The translations under genes were made by a program, and so were the position numbers. Shown here piece by piece: positions 44,189 through 52,621 of a stretch of DNA of 64,000 bases. Positions within the stretch are counted from its first letter, which is position 1, and each line of letters begins with the position of its first letter. The DNA is from Acidobacteriaceae bacterium (GTDB lineage: Bacteria > Acidobacteriota > Terriglobia > Terriglobales > Acidobacteriaceae): assembly GCA_027449965.1 (NCBI GenBank), contig DAIDKP010000029.1, positions 1 to 64,000 on the forward strand, given 5' to 3'. The notes under the pieces were generated by a model that was not told the origin of the DNA, searched no databases, and saw only the letters and a program-made list of their open reading frames with translations.

Positions 44189-45514
44189 TCAGAGAATCGG
44201 CGCGCGCCAGCTTTCCAGTTGGCGCTTGAACTCGGTCATGAAGCGTCCTGCGTCGGCCCCGTCAATGATGCGGTGGTCAATGCCGAGGCAGAAGTGCTGC
44301 ACCGAGCGGATGGCGATCGTATCGTTGCCCTCGTCGTCTGTGAGCACAACGGGCGCTTTCTTCAGCCCGCCGATGGCCAGGATTGCCGACTCCGGCTGGT
44401 TCAGAATCGGAGTACCAAACTCCTCACCGAAGATACCGGAGTTGGTGAGCGTGAAGGTTCCGCCCGTGACCTCCTCCGGCTTGAGTTTCTTGGTGCGCGC
44501 GCGCTCGGCCAGGTCGGCGATGGAGGCAGCAAGCTGGGCAAAGGTCATGCGATCGGCCTCGGCAACGACGGGCACGATCAGTCCCCAGTCCAGCGCAACG
44601 GCGATACCCAGGTTAACGCTTCCGTGATATTGAATCGCATCACCGTCGATGGCGGCATTGAGTACAGGAAAGCGACGCAACGCGGCGATGGCGGCAGCGG
44701 CAATGAACGGCATGAAGGTCAATCGCACACCGTGATGGGCTTCAAAAGCAGCTTTTTCCCGCTCGCGCAGACGCACGATGCGCGTCATATCGATGCGGAA
44801 GACGGTGTGCGCATGGGCGCTGGTACGTCGGCTTTCGATCATCCGGTCGGCGATCATGGCGCGCATGCGCGTCATGGGCACACGCTCCTCGACGAGCGCC
44901 GGTTCTGCCGTTGCTTCATTTTGCTCCTGGCTGGTCGAGGCGGTTTCCAGATAACGCAGCAGATCGTCGCGGGTAATGCGTCCGGCGGAGCCTGTTCCGG
45001 GCACACGACGCAGATCCGTGCCGTGTTCGGCGGCGATGCGGCGGACCAGCGGCGAAGAACGCAGACGCTCCGGCGTGGACGCGGGTAAGCTGGTGGCAGA
45101 CAAGGCAGCAGCACGGGCGGAAGCCGCTGGCCGACTGGCCGCGGCGGGCGCTGGCCTGGCAGCCGGTAGCCCAGCGGGCTTGGGTGCCGATTGCTGCACG
45201 GATGGCGGTGCAGCTTGGGTTGCTGGGGCCTGCGGTGTTGGGGCCTGCGGCGCGGACTGGGTGGCGTCGGCGGCCCCGCCTTCAGCGATGCGGGCGACGA
45301 TGGTGTTGACGTTGGCCGTGACGCCTTCGGCGACCAGAATCTCGGTCAGGGTTCCAGTCACGGGCGAGGGAATCTCCACGTCTACTTTGTCGGTGGAGAT
45401 TTCAAAGAGCGGCTCATCGGCGCGCACCACGTCACCGGGCTGTTTGAGCCAGCGTGTGATCGTTCCTTCAAAGATCGATTCGCCCATTTGGGGCATCACA
45501 ACATCGGTGGGCAT
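44189..45514 (-). CDS. 2-oxo acid dehydrogenase E2 (dihydrolipoamide acyltransferase)
   Basis: Core of a 2-oxo acid dehydrogenase complex; transfers acyl groups from lipoate to CoA. The product has 441 residues. The lipoyl domain (1-80) has the modified Lys43 in EISTDKVDVEIPS. A long Ala/Pro-rich linker follows, then the peripheral-subunit-binding domain (SSPLVRRIAAEHGTDLRRVPGTG) and the catalytic domain ending LGIDHRIIDGADAGRF (His-x3-Asp-Gly). The ATG at 45514 starts MPTDVVMPQMGESIFEG; the frame extends to 45616. No E1/E3 genes are adjacent. Succinyl, acetyl or branched-chain specificity cannot be settled; PQMGES leans to SucB/BCKDH-type. lipB lies upstream. Confidence 0.92.
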   Translation of the reverse strand: MPTDVVMPQMGESIFEGTITRWLKQPGDVVRADEPLFEISTDKVDVEIPSPVTGTLTEILVAEGVTANVNTIVARIAEGGAADATQSAPQAPTPQAPATQAAPPSVQQSAPKPAGLPAARPAPAAASRPAASARAAALSATSLPASTPERLRSSPLVRRIAAEHGTDLRRVPGTGSAGRITRDDLLRYLETASTSQEQNEATAEPALVEERVPMTRMRAMIADRMIESRRTSAHAHTVFRIDMTRIVRLREREKAAFEAHHGVRLTFMPFIAAAAIAALRRFPVLNAAIDGDAIQYHGSVNLGIAVALDWGLIVPVVAEADRMTFAQLAASIADLAERARTKKLKPEEVTGGTFTLTNSGIFGEEFGTPILNQPESAILAIGGLKKAPVVLTDDEGNDTIAIRSVQHFCLGIDHRIIDGADAGRFMTEFKRQLESWRAPIL

Positions 45515-45651
45515 GGAAAAACCTTTCTGAGCGCGCAAAATCTTTGCGCTGAAAGCGCGTCGGGCGCTTGTCCCGGAGTTCGCCAGCAAACTCCCAAACG
45601 GATTATATAAGTCCACTGTTGAGGCAGGCAGTAGCGACAGGCGACGGCCTT

Positions 45652-46395
45652 TTACTGGGCGAAGAGAGATGCAAGCGACTCGCGCGCCAGCACCTGCTGG
45701 CCGAAGACCTGCCCAAAGTAAAGCGCGGCACGGTTGGCAACGGTCTCCAGTTCAAGTCCGTCGGCTGGCTTTTGCGCGGATGCAGGAATTTCGGCTTTCA
45801 TGCTGGTGACGGCGCGGTCGGCGATGCCGCAGGGCACAATCCACTGAAAATCTTCCAGTTGCGTGGTGACGTTGAGGGCAAAGCCGTGCGAGGTGATGCC
45901 GCGCGAGATGTGGACTCCGATGGCGGCAATCTTGCGCTCCTGTTGCTGTGCTGGCAGGCCGGGTTGGGGCGAGCCAACCCAGACGCCGGTGCGCCCTGCG
46001 ACGCGTCCGCCGAGGATGCCAAAGCTGCCACAGAGCCGGATGAGTACCTCTTCCATCTGACGGACGAAATCCACGGGTCCAAGCCGATTTCCTGAGGAGC
46101 CGGTGAGGCTGCGCAGGTCAAAGATGGGATAACCGACAAGCTGGCCGGGGCCGTGATAGGTGACATCGCCGCCGCGGTTGATGGAGTGAACGGTGATGCC
46201 GCGCGCTGCCAGCAGAGCGTCGCTGGCGAGAATGTTTTCGCGGCGGGCATTGCGGCCCAGCGTGAGCACGGGCGGATGCTCGAGCAGCAGAACCAGGTTG
46301 CCGATGCGGCCGGAGTGGCGCAGCTCGACGCATTGCTGTTGCATGGCGAGCGCCTCGGCGTAATCGACTCGTCCCAGCCAGAGATACTCGATCAT
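45652..46395 (-). CDS. lipB: Octanoyl-[acyl carrier protein] transferase
   Basis: Moves octanoate from ACP to lipoyl domains, the first step of lipoate synthesis. The product has 247 residues. Motifs: LVLLLEHPPVLTLGRN, INRGGDVTYHGPGQLVGYPI, RTGVWVG, KIAAIGVHISRGITSHGFAL (conserved Lys) and catalytic Cys189 in IVPCGI. It overlaps the upstream thioesterase by 4 bp (ATGA) and precedes the lipoate-bearing E2 by 137 bp, so enzyme and target are co-encoded. No lipA is in the window. Confidence 0.95.
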   Translation of the reverse strand: MIEYLWLGRVDYAEALAMQQQCVELRHSGRIGNLVLLLEHPPVLTLGRNARRENILASDALLAARGITVHSINRGGDVTYHGPGQLVGYPIFDLRSLTGSSGNRLGPVDFVRQMEEVLIRLCGSFGILGGRVAGRTGVWVGSPQPGLPAQQQERKIAAIGVHISRGITSHGFALNVTTQLEDFQWIVPCGIADRAVTSMKAEIPASAQKPADGLELETVANRAALYFGQVFGQQVLARESLASLFAQ

Positions 46396-47000
46396 TTCGG
46401 CTCCTGCATTGCGTCAGAGCGGGGTTCGCTGGTGCGCTCGCGAGCCTGGTCCAGCTTCTCGCGGGTCTGGCCCAGCTTTTCGCGCGTCAGGTCATTCCAG
46501 GCAAGAATGTTGGCTGGCAGAGGCGGGCTGACCAGATCAGCCGCGACCGAGGCAATGATCTGGCGCGGCGAGACGATGCGCTCCTGATCCAGAAGCGCGC
46601 CGCGAACCCATCCTACAGCGCAAAGTTCTCCGCCTTGCGTGAACGTCTGCTCCATGTAGAACCAGCGATCGTCCCAGCAGACGAGGCGCGTGGCCAGATC
46701 GTAGCGGGCGAGAAGTGGAAGAGAGCGGCGATAGGTCATCCAGACGGCGCCGACGACGGCCTTCCAGCGGGAACGCAGAAAGATGTCAAATAGGCCGGAG
46801 CGGGCAAGCAGACGCATGCGCCCGTAGTCCATTGCGTTGAGGTAACGAGCGTTGTTGAGATGCAGGTTGAAGTCGATGTCGATGGGCAGCACACGCAGCC
46901 GGACAAGGTCGGTTTCGAGCAGGCCGATGGGCGGCAGCGGCAAGAGACGGTGGCGCAGCGCAAGCAGCGGGATGCGGACGAAGCTGTTGAACTGCGACAC
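46392..47000 (-). CDS. Thioesterase-like (hot-dog fold, THEM6/4HBT type) protein
   Basis: Probable acyl-CoA thioesterase-superfamily protein of about 202 residues. The hot-dog core shows VLPIDIDFNLHLNNARYLNAMD, then YGRMRLLARSG, as in thioesterase-like PF13279 proteins; the first stretch is seen in pieces (DIDFNLHLNNARYL). The start is a GTG at 47000 with GGAG about 7 bases upstream. The open frame runs on to 47294 but overlaps alkA and looks unreal. The C-terminal 35 residues are charged and repetitive (LTREKLGQTREKLDQARERT), an odd heptad-like tail. Substrate unknown. It overlaps lipB by 4 bp. Confidence 0.8.
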   Translation of the reverse strand: MSQFNSFVRIPLLALRHRLLPLPPIGLLETDLVRLRVLPIDIDFNLHLNNARYLNAMDYGRMRLLARSGLFDIFLRSRWKAVVGAVWMTYRRSLPLLARYDLATRLVCWDDRWFYMEQTFTQGGELCAVGWVRGALLDQERIVSPRQIIASVAADLVSPPLPANILAWNDLTREKLGQTREKLDQARERTSEPRSDAMQEPK

Positions 47001-47112
47001 GAGAAGACTCCGTATGGATGGCGAAGCGGTGATCCTTCCATTTGGATGCCCGCTGCGAAGGGAAGTTGCAATCGAGCCGGTAATGCAGTCAGGTCGAATT
47101 GCAAAATTCTGG

Positions 47113-47793
47113 TCAGGAGGTCTTGGCGGCCAGATCGCAGGCGCGCCAAAGATACCATGTGGCGACGGATCGGTAGGGTGACCAGCGACGCGCTCGGCGG
47201 AGCATGGGATCTGGCGCGGGCAGATCGGCAGCAGTGATGGGGCGAGAACGCGGATGGCGTTGGAAGGTGAGCGCAAAGCCTTTGCGCACGCCATAGTCGG
47301 TGACGGGAAAGACGTCGGGTCGGCCCAGGCGAAAAAGGAGCAGCATCTCGACGGTCCAGGGACCGATGCCGCGAACCTGAGTGAGGCGAGCGAGGATCTC
47401 TTCGTTTGTCATGCGTGTGATGGCGCGCTGCAAAGGGACGACCCCGGAGAGTGTTTTTTCAGCCAGATCGCGAATGGCGGCGAGCTTGTTGGCGGAGAGG
47501 CCTGCGGAGCGCAGCAGGTCAGATGGAGTGGCAAGCAGTAGCTCCGGCGTTGGATCGTCGTCGCCAAAGAGGGCGCGTACGCGCTGGTGAATGGTGGCTG
47601 CAGCCTTGCCATGCAACTGCTGGTAGATGATCGATTCGAGCAGCGAACTGAACGGTGTGCCCGCATGGCCCAGACGCAGCGTGAACGGACCGGCTCGGTC
47701 AATGAGCGCGGCGAGTTTGGCGTCGGCGTTGCAGAGGTGAACCAGCGCGGCTTCGGCGTCGTAGGGCAGTTTGCGGCGACCGTTGTGGATCAT
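47113..47793 (-). CDS. DNA-3-methyladenine glycosylase II (AlkA-like)
   Basis: Base-excision repair glycosylase of the HhH-GPD superfamily. The product has 226 residues. It lacks the N-terminal domain of E. coli AlkA, as in many bacterial short forms. Motifs: SSLLESIIYQQLHGKAAATI, SANKLAAIRDLAEK and the helix-hairpin-helix TQVRGIGPWTVEMLLLF. The catalytic Asp is in DVFPVTDYGVRKG, and the end reads WSPYRSVATWYLWRAC. No Fe-S Cys cluster is present, which rules out MutY/Nth. It heads the operon running to glyA. The start ATG is at 47793. Confidence 0.9.
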   Translation of the reverse strand: MIHNGRRKLPYDAEAALVHLCNADAKLAALIDRAGPFTLRLGHAGTPFSSLLESIIYQQLHGKAAATIHQRVRALFGDDDPTPELLLATPSDLLRSAGLSANKLAAIRDLAEKTLSGVVPLQRAITRMTNEEILARLTQVRGIGPWTVEMLLLFRLGRPDVFPVTDYGVRKGFALTFQRHPRSRPITAADLPAPDPMLRRARRWSPYRSVATWYLWRACDLAAKTS

Positions 47794-47799
47794 GGGAGA

Positions 47800-47953
47800 T
47801 AGTGTATTCCCTGCCGAGGTCGGTGATCCGGCGGCGTTGTTGTATGAGCAGCGGCAAGCCAGGGTTGAAAAGAGTCCGATGCCAGTGGGTGAGGCGCACG
47901 ACGGCGGCGTGTCGCGGGGCGTTCCAGATGGCCCGTGGCGCGGTCGTTGCCAT
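47800..47953 (-). pseudogene. Possible remnant of a cytochrome b561-type gene (N-terminus only)
   Basis: Between the APC transporter and alkA, the minus strand encodes from an ATG at 47953 a segment APRHAAVVRLTHWHRTLF. It resembles the RHxxxVRxTHW start of cytochrome b561/thiosulfate-reductase cytochrome b proteins, including the heme-ligand-type His. The rest does not continue as a membrane protein; the frame runs into alkA as an Arg-rich shadow. It may be a decayed 5' fragment or chance similarity. Confidence 0.3.
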
Positions 47954-48015
47954 GCCGAAGGATAGCACGGGTTTGAAGGGATTTTTCGGGGGAGTTGGCG
48001 AGGATTTTTGAGCGG

Positions 48016-49470
48016 TCAGGGATGGGTGTCGAAGGGCCAGTGGTGGAGGCGACGGGCGCGCAGGAAGTAAAGGACGGAGCCGGTGGCGGCGATGGCGGCG
48101 GCGGCGGCGAGTTCGGTGAAGGGATGGGGCCGGAAGGCGAGGATGAAGAGGAATCCGGCGATGGCGGCGAAGACGGGGAGCGGGTAGAGCGGCATGCGGA
48201 ATGGGCGCGGCAGCGAGGGATGGCGGCGGCGCAGGGCGAGCAGGCCGAAGTGCTGGAGCAGGAACTGAAGCAGGATGCGAATGACGACGAGCAGGGCGAT
48301 GACCTGGCCGAGGGAGAAGAAGCAGAAGAGGGTGGCGGTGAATCCGAGGGCGAGGAGCGAGCGGTGAGGGAATCCGTGGCGCGGGTGGAGCGCGTCGAGG
48401 GAGCGGAAGAAATTGCCGTCGCGTGCGGCGGCCCAGGGAACGCGGGAGTAGCCGAGCAGGAGCGAGAAGACGCTGGCGAAGGCGCTCCAGAGGATGAGCG
48501 CGGCGAGGACGCGGGCGGCGGTGGAACCGAAGGCGAGGCGTGCGAGGTCGGCGACGAGTGCGACGCGGCTGGCGGAGTGGGTGGCTAGAAGCGAACCGGA
48601 GCCGAGCGCGGGCAGCAGGGCGAAGTTCATGGCGAGATAGAGCGCGGCGACGAGCGCGAGCGAGAGCAGGATGGCGCGGGGGATGGTGCGCTGGGGATGG
48701 CGGACCTCGGAGCCGAGGAAGCAGATGTTGTAGTAGCCCCAGTAGTCGTAGCAGGCGATGAGCGTGGCCTGAGCGAGCGCGGGCAGGAGAGCGAGCGTGG
48801 GCCAGCCGAGAAGCGAGGCGAAGCTGGGCGCGGGATGGAGCCGCGCGGAGACGGCTGCACCGGAGGCGACGACGCCGACGATGGTGACGAGGACGCCGAA
48901 GAAGAGGATCCAAGCCATGCGGGCGACGGCGGTGAGGTTGCGGTAGAGCAGCGCGGTGACGAGCAGGCAGGCGGCGGCGGCGATGAGGCTGGTGGAGTGA
49001 AGAAATGGCAAGCCAGGGATGGGCGCGGCGAGCGCGGGCCAGAGCCAGACGGTGAAGGTGGCGACGCCGAGGCAGCCGGAGGCGATGGAAAGCGGCGCGG
49101 AAAAGCTGAGCTGCCAGACGTAGAGAAACGAGATCCAGCGACCGGCGCGGCGCGGGTTGTAGAGCTGGCGCAGGAAGGCGTAGGAGCCGCCGGCGTCGGG
49201 GAAGGTGGCACCGAGTTCGGCCCAGACGAGGCCGTCACAGAGAGCGATGACGGCACCGAGCAGCCAGGCCCAGGCGGAGTAGCGAGCGCCGGTGGTGGCG
49301 AGGATGATGGGAAGCGTGACGAAGGGACCGACGCCGATCATCTCCATCATGTTGAGGGCGACGGCGGTGGGAAGCCCGAGGCGACCGGTGAGCGTGGGGT
49401 GGGCGGGGCTGGGCGCGAGATCGGATGCGGGGCTGTATGCGGGGCTGGACGGGTGCGTTGACTGGGGCAT
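48016..49470 (-). CDS. APC-family amino acid permease
   Basis: Inner-membrane transporter of 484 residues with about 12 hydrophobic segments. The first helix pair has the APC signature (LNMMEMIGVGPFVTLPIILATTG, seen as MIGVGPFVTLP), followed by WAELGATFPDAGGSYAFLR, a hallmark of the superfamily. Later segments include CYDYWGYYNICFLGSEVRHP and ARDGNFFRSLDALHPRHGFP. A Pro/Ser-rich cytoplasmic N-terminus of about 30 residues precedes it. The ATG at 49470 was chosen over the longer frame to 49590. Substrate unknown (amino acid or amine). It diverges from the PIG-L gene, with 53 bp between the starts. Confidence 0.88.
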   Translation of the reverse strand: MPQSTHPSSPAYSPASDLAPSPAHPTLTGRLGLPTAVALNMMEMIGVGPFVTLPIILATTGARYSAWAWLLGAVIALCDGLVWAELGATFPDAGGSYAFLRQLYNPRRAGRWISFLYVWQLSFSAPLSIASGCLGVATFTVWLWPALAAPIPGLPFLHSTSLIAAAACLLVTALLYRNLTAVARMAWILFFGVLVTIVGVVASGAAVSARLHPAPSFASLLGWPTLALLPALAQATLIACYDYWGYYNICFLGSEVRHPQRTIPRAILLSLALVAALYLAMNFALLPALGSGSLLATHSASRVALVADLARLAFGSTAARVLAALILWSAFASVFSLLLGYSRVPWAAARDGNFFRSLDALHPRHGFPHRSLLALGFTATLFCFFSLGQVIALLVVIRILLQFLLQHFGLLALRRRHPSLPRPFRMPLYPLPVFAAIAGFLFILAFRPHPFTELAAAAAIAATGSVLYFLRARRLHHWPFDTHP

Positions 49471-49523
49471 GGTTGCAAATGGAGTGCGGCGGTCGGCTGC
49501 ACGGATTGTACACTGGCGATGAG

Positions 49524-52331
49524 ATGAGAGCGATGACGAGAAGGACTCAGGCGGCGGGATGGATGGCGCTGGCGGCGATGATGGCCGCACAGACGGCGGG
49601 GATGGCGCAGGCGACGGCGAAGAAGGATGGCGGCGCGGAGTATCCGTCGGCGCGGGAACGAGCCGAGGCGCGGGCGGTGGATCGCGGCGCGGCGGGACTG
49701 GCGCTGAGCCTGAAGCGTCTGGGGACGTGGGCGAGTGTGATGGATATTGTGGCGCATCCGGATGACGAGGATGGCGGGATGCTGACGTATGAGAGCCGCG
49801 GAGTGGGCGCGCGGGCGAGCCTGCTGACGCTGACGCGCGGCGAGGGCGGACAGAATGCGATGTCGGCGGATGCCGATGACGCGCTGGGGGTTTTGCGGAC
49901 GAATGAGCTGCTGGCGGCGGATGGGTATTACGGCGTGAGGCAGTACTTCGGGACAGAGGCGGATTTCGGGTTTTCCAAGACGCAGGAGGAAGCGTTCCAG
50001 CAGTGGGGGCATGAACGGGTGCTGTATGACACGGTGCTGGCGATCCGGCGGGAGCGTCCGCTGGTGCTGATGGCGACGTTTGTGGGCGGGATTACGGATG
50101 GGCACGGGCAGCATCAGGTTTCGGGCGAGATTGAGCAGGAAGCGTATGAGGCGGCGGGAGACGCGAAGGTGTTTCCGGATCAGATTGCGGCGGGGCTGAA
50201 GCCGTGGAAGCCGCTGAAGGTATACGGGCGTGTGCCGTTTGCACCGGTGACGGCGCAGGGGATGTTTGATTATGCGACGGGGAAGTGGGCACCGGCGCGG
50301 TTTTATAACTACGTGACGAAGACGTGGTCGGATACGGCTCCGACGGCGGATGTGCGGATTCCGACGGGTGAGTGGAATGCGGTGGTTGGGCTGAGCTATG
50401 AGCAGATTGCGCGGACGGGATGGAGCGAGCAGCGGTCGCAGTATGGAGGCGGGAATCCGCCGCTGAGCGGTGGCAGCGGGAGCGCATATCACCTGTGGGC
50501 GACGCGGGTGAGTGCGGCCCAGGTGGAGAATTCATCGTGGATTTTTGAGGGGATTCCGGTGGGGATTGAGGGGCTGGCGTGGCTGGTGACGCGGAATGAT
50601 GGCGGGGCTGCGCCGGGATGGCTGACGGACGGACTGGCGGAGCTGGGACGGACGGTGAAGGCGGCGCAGGCGGGCTATCATGCAGAGCAGCCGGAGGGGA
50701 TTGCGCCGAAGCTGAAGGAGGGATTGCAGCAGACGCGTGCGCTGGAGCGACGGGTTGAAGCGAGTCGGCTGGAGGAGCCGGGGAAGACGTTTCTGATCGA
50801 CGAGCTGGCGCGCAAGGAGCGGCAGTTCGAGGTGGCACTGGGCCAGGCGCTGGGAGTGGATTTGCAGGCGTTCACGGTGAAGAGCGCGAAGGTGGGGGGT
50901 GGTCCGTTTGGCGGCGGGATGGACGAGACGCCGGTGAGCGCGGTGCCGGGAGAAAAGCTGCTGGTGCGGGTGCATACGAATGCGGCTTCGCCAGAGGCAA
51001 AACTGGAGCGGGTGTGGCTGAGCGGGACGGATGGGCGGAACTGGAATCCGGGCGCGGCGGAGAATGCGACAGGCGATGCCACGCTGGAGGCGACGGTTCC
51101 CGCCGATGAGCCGCCGACAGAGCCGTATTTTACGAGGCCGACGGTATCGCAGCCGTATTACGACGTGACAGACGGCAAACTGCGCGATGAGCCGTTTGCG
51201 CCGTATCCGTTGGAAGCGTGGGCTGAGTTTCGCTATTACGGCATGGCGGTTCGGATGGGCGAGGTGGTGCAGACGATGCATCGCGAGCCGGGACGCGGCG
51301 GAGTGTTTGAGCCGCTGGTGGTGACGCCGCCGATTGGAGTGAGCGTGGAGCCGGAGGCGGAGATTCTGCCGCCGGGTGGCGGGCCGCTGACGGTGCGCGT
51401 GATGGTGCATGCCGAGCAGGCGGCGAGCGGAACGGTGAAGCTGAAGCTGCCGCAGGGATGGACGGCGACGCCGAGCGAGGCGACGTTTGCACGCAAACAG
51501 GCGGGGGATAGCGAGCCGGTGAGCTTTCGCGTGACGCCGCCGAATGACCTGGCGGCGGGCAAGCGGATCGAGATTGCGGCCGAGGCGGAGTGGAATGGCG
51601 AGTCATTCACGAGCGGATGGCGCAGCGTGGGCTACGCGGGACTGCGGCCGTATAACGTCTATCGCCCGGCGGAGATGGCGACGCGGCGCGTGGACGTGAA
51701 GGTGGCGCGTGGGCTGCGCGTGGCGTATGTGATGGGTACGGGCGATACGGTGCCGGAGGCGCTGCGCGGGCTGGGCGTGGAGCCGCATCTGCTGACGGCG
51801 CAGGAGATTGCGCAGGGGGATTTGTCGGCTTGGGACGTGATTCTGATCGGGATTCGCGCGTATGCGGTGAGGCCGGAGCTGGCGGCGAATGAGGCGCGTC
51901 TAGAGGCGTTTGAACGCGCGGGCGGAACGGTGATTGTGCAGTACCAGAGCGCGAATTTTCCGGCTCCGTTTGCGCTGAGCATGGGGCGTATGCCGGAGCG
52001 CGTGGTGGAGGAGACGGCTCCGGTGAAGCTGCTGAATGCGGACAATCCGCTGCTGACGACGCCGAACCGGATTACGCCGCAGGATTTCGACGGATGGGTG
52101 GAGGAACGCGGGCATTCGTTCCTGGATACGTGGGACGCGGCGTATGTGGCGCTGACGGAGACGGCGGATCATGGGCAGGACGCGCAGCGCGGCGGGCTGG
52201 TGGTGGCGCAGGTGGGCAAGGGACGGTTTGTCTATGTGTCGTATGCGCTGTATCGGCAGTTTCCGGAGCTGGTGCCGGGGGCGTATCGGCTGCTGGCGAA
52301 TCTGGTGAGCGCGGGTGCGAAGCCGCAGTAA
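49524..52331 (+). CDS. Large secreted PIG-L (LmbE-like) deacetylase-family protein
   Basis: An exported protein of 935 residues. The signal peptide (AAGWMALAAMMAAQTAGMAQ) leads into a PIG-L domain (about 70-260) with the zinc motif AHPDDED and a second site GHGQHQVSG. These enzymes remove N-acetyl groups from sugars. Middle regions are beta-rich, including an NPCBM/NEW3-like domain (VRVMVHAEQAASGTVKLKLPQGW, in part). The C-terminal 200 residues look like a class I glutamine-amidotransferase/ThuA-like fold (WDVILIGIRAYAVRP, GGTVIVQYQSANF, GKGRFVYVSYALYRQFPE). The substrate is unknown. Start: ATG 49524, or 49533; no strong ribosome site. Confidence 0.85.
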   Translation: MRAMTRRTQAAGWMALAAMMAAQTAGMAQATAKKDGGAEYPSARERAEARAVDRGAAGLALSLKRLGTWASVMDIVAHPDDEDGGMLTYESRGVGARASLLTLTRGEGGQNAMSADADDALGVLRTNELLAADGYYGVRQYFGTEADFGFSKTQEEAFQQWGHERVLYDTVLAIRRERPLVLMATFVGGITDGHGQHQVSGEIEQEAYEAAGDAKVFPDQIAAGLKPWKPLKVYGRVPFAPVTAQGMFDYATGKWAPARFYNYVTKTWSDTAPTADVRIPTGEWNAVVGLSYEQIARTGWSEQRSQYGGGNPPLSGGSGSAYHLWATRVSAAQVENSSWIFEGIPVGIEGLAWLVTRNDGGAAPGWLTDGLAELGRTVKAAQAGYHAEQPEGIAPKLKEGLQQTRALERRVEASRLEEPGKTFLIDELARKERQFEVALGQALGVDLQAFTVKSAKVGGGPFGGGMDETPVSAVPGEKLLVRVHTNAASPEAKLERVWLSGTDGRNWNPGAAENATGDATLEATVPADEPPTEPYFTRPTVSQPYYDVTDGKLRDEPFAPYPLEAWAEFRYYGMAVRMGEVVQTMHREPGRGGVFEPLVVTPPIGVSVEPEAEILPPGGGPLTVRVMVHAEQAASGTVKLKLPQGWTATPSEATFARKQAGDSEPVSFRVTPPNDLAAGKRIEIAAEAEWNGESFTSGWRSVGYAGLRPYNVYRPAEMATRRVDVKVARGLRVAYVMGTGDTVPEALRGLGVEPHLLTAQEIAQGDLSAWDVILIGIRAYAVRPELAANEARLEAFERAGGTVIVQYQSANFPAPFALSMGRMPERVVEETAPVKLLNADNPLLTTPNRITPQDFDGWVEERGHSFLDTWDAAYVALTETADHGQDAQRGGLVVAQVGKGRFVYVSYALYRQFPELVPGAYRLLANLVSAGAKPQ

Positions 52332-52357
52332 GATGGAAAGATTCCGCGCATTCCAAT

Positions 52358-52396
52358 GGGCGAGGTAAGGCAGCGAAAGCCGCCTGAGCCTCGCCC
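52358..52396 (+). terminator. Stem-loop after the PIG-L gene
   Basis: GGGCGAGG (52358-52365) pairs with CCTCGCCC (52389-52396), with a further GGC/GCC pairing inside, 27 bp after the stop. No T-run follows directly (ACTTGCTTTGTT), so it is a likely but atypical terminator. Confidence 0.5.
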
Positions 52397-52414
52397 ACTT
52401 GCTTTGTTAAGGGA

Positions 52415-52492
52415 CGATGACAAATATTACTGGCGTGTTGCGTATGTTGCGCTGCGGTTAAATGATGAACGCCAGAGGCGGATTTGTCATCG
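52415..52492 (+). ncRNA. Nested-hairpin structured leader upstream of the porin
   Basis: The outer stem CGATGACAAAT (52415-52425) pairs over 11 bp with ATTTGTCATCG (52482-52492). The inner stem CTGGCGT (52430-52436) pairs over 7 bp with ACGCCAG (52469-52475), separated by a 4/6-base internal loop. The apical region is 32 bases. It lies about 130 bp before the porin ATG in a 290-bp gene-free stretch. It could be a 5'-UTR regulatory RNA, a small RNA, or a miniature inverted-repeat element; no class I know fits. Confidence 0.4.
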
Positions 52493-52621
52493 TTGTTTGC
52501 CGTATATTCACATAACTCTGTGAGCCTGATAGAGGTTTTCCCCGAGATAGCCGTGCATTGCGCCTGAGGTTGGCGTGTCTGCGGTCGAGGGATACCTTAG
52601 CAAACCGTAAAGAGAGGCTCA

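Noticed and set aside
47954..48913. Upstream part of a 404-codon minus-strand frame opposite or overlapping the APC gene
   Set aside because: Extremely Arg/His/Pro-rich translation in an alternative frame of the transporter gene; only the short 47,800-47,953 segment resembles a real protein.
49347..50492. Minus-strand frame of 381 codons over the PIG-L gene start
   Set aside because: Low-complexity Arg/His/Pro translation antisense to a gene with a signal peptide and zinc motif.
52508..52523. TCACA-N6-TGTGA as a CRP site before the porin
   Set aside because: The half-sites are everted relative to the CRP consensus TGTGA-N6-TCACA, so it does not fit.
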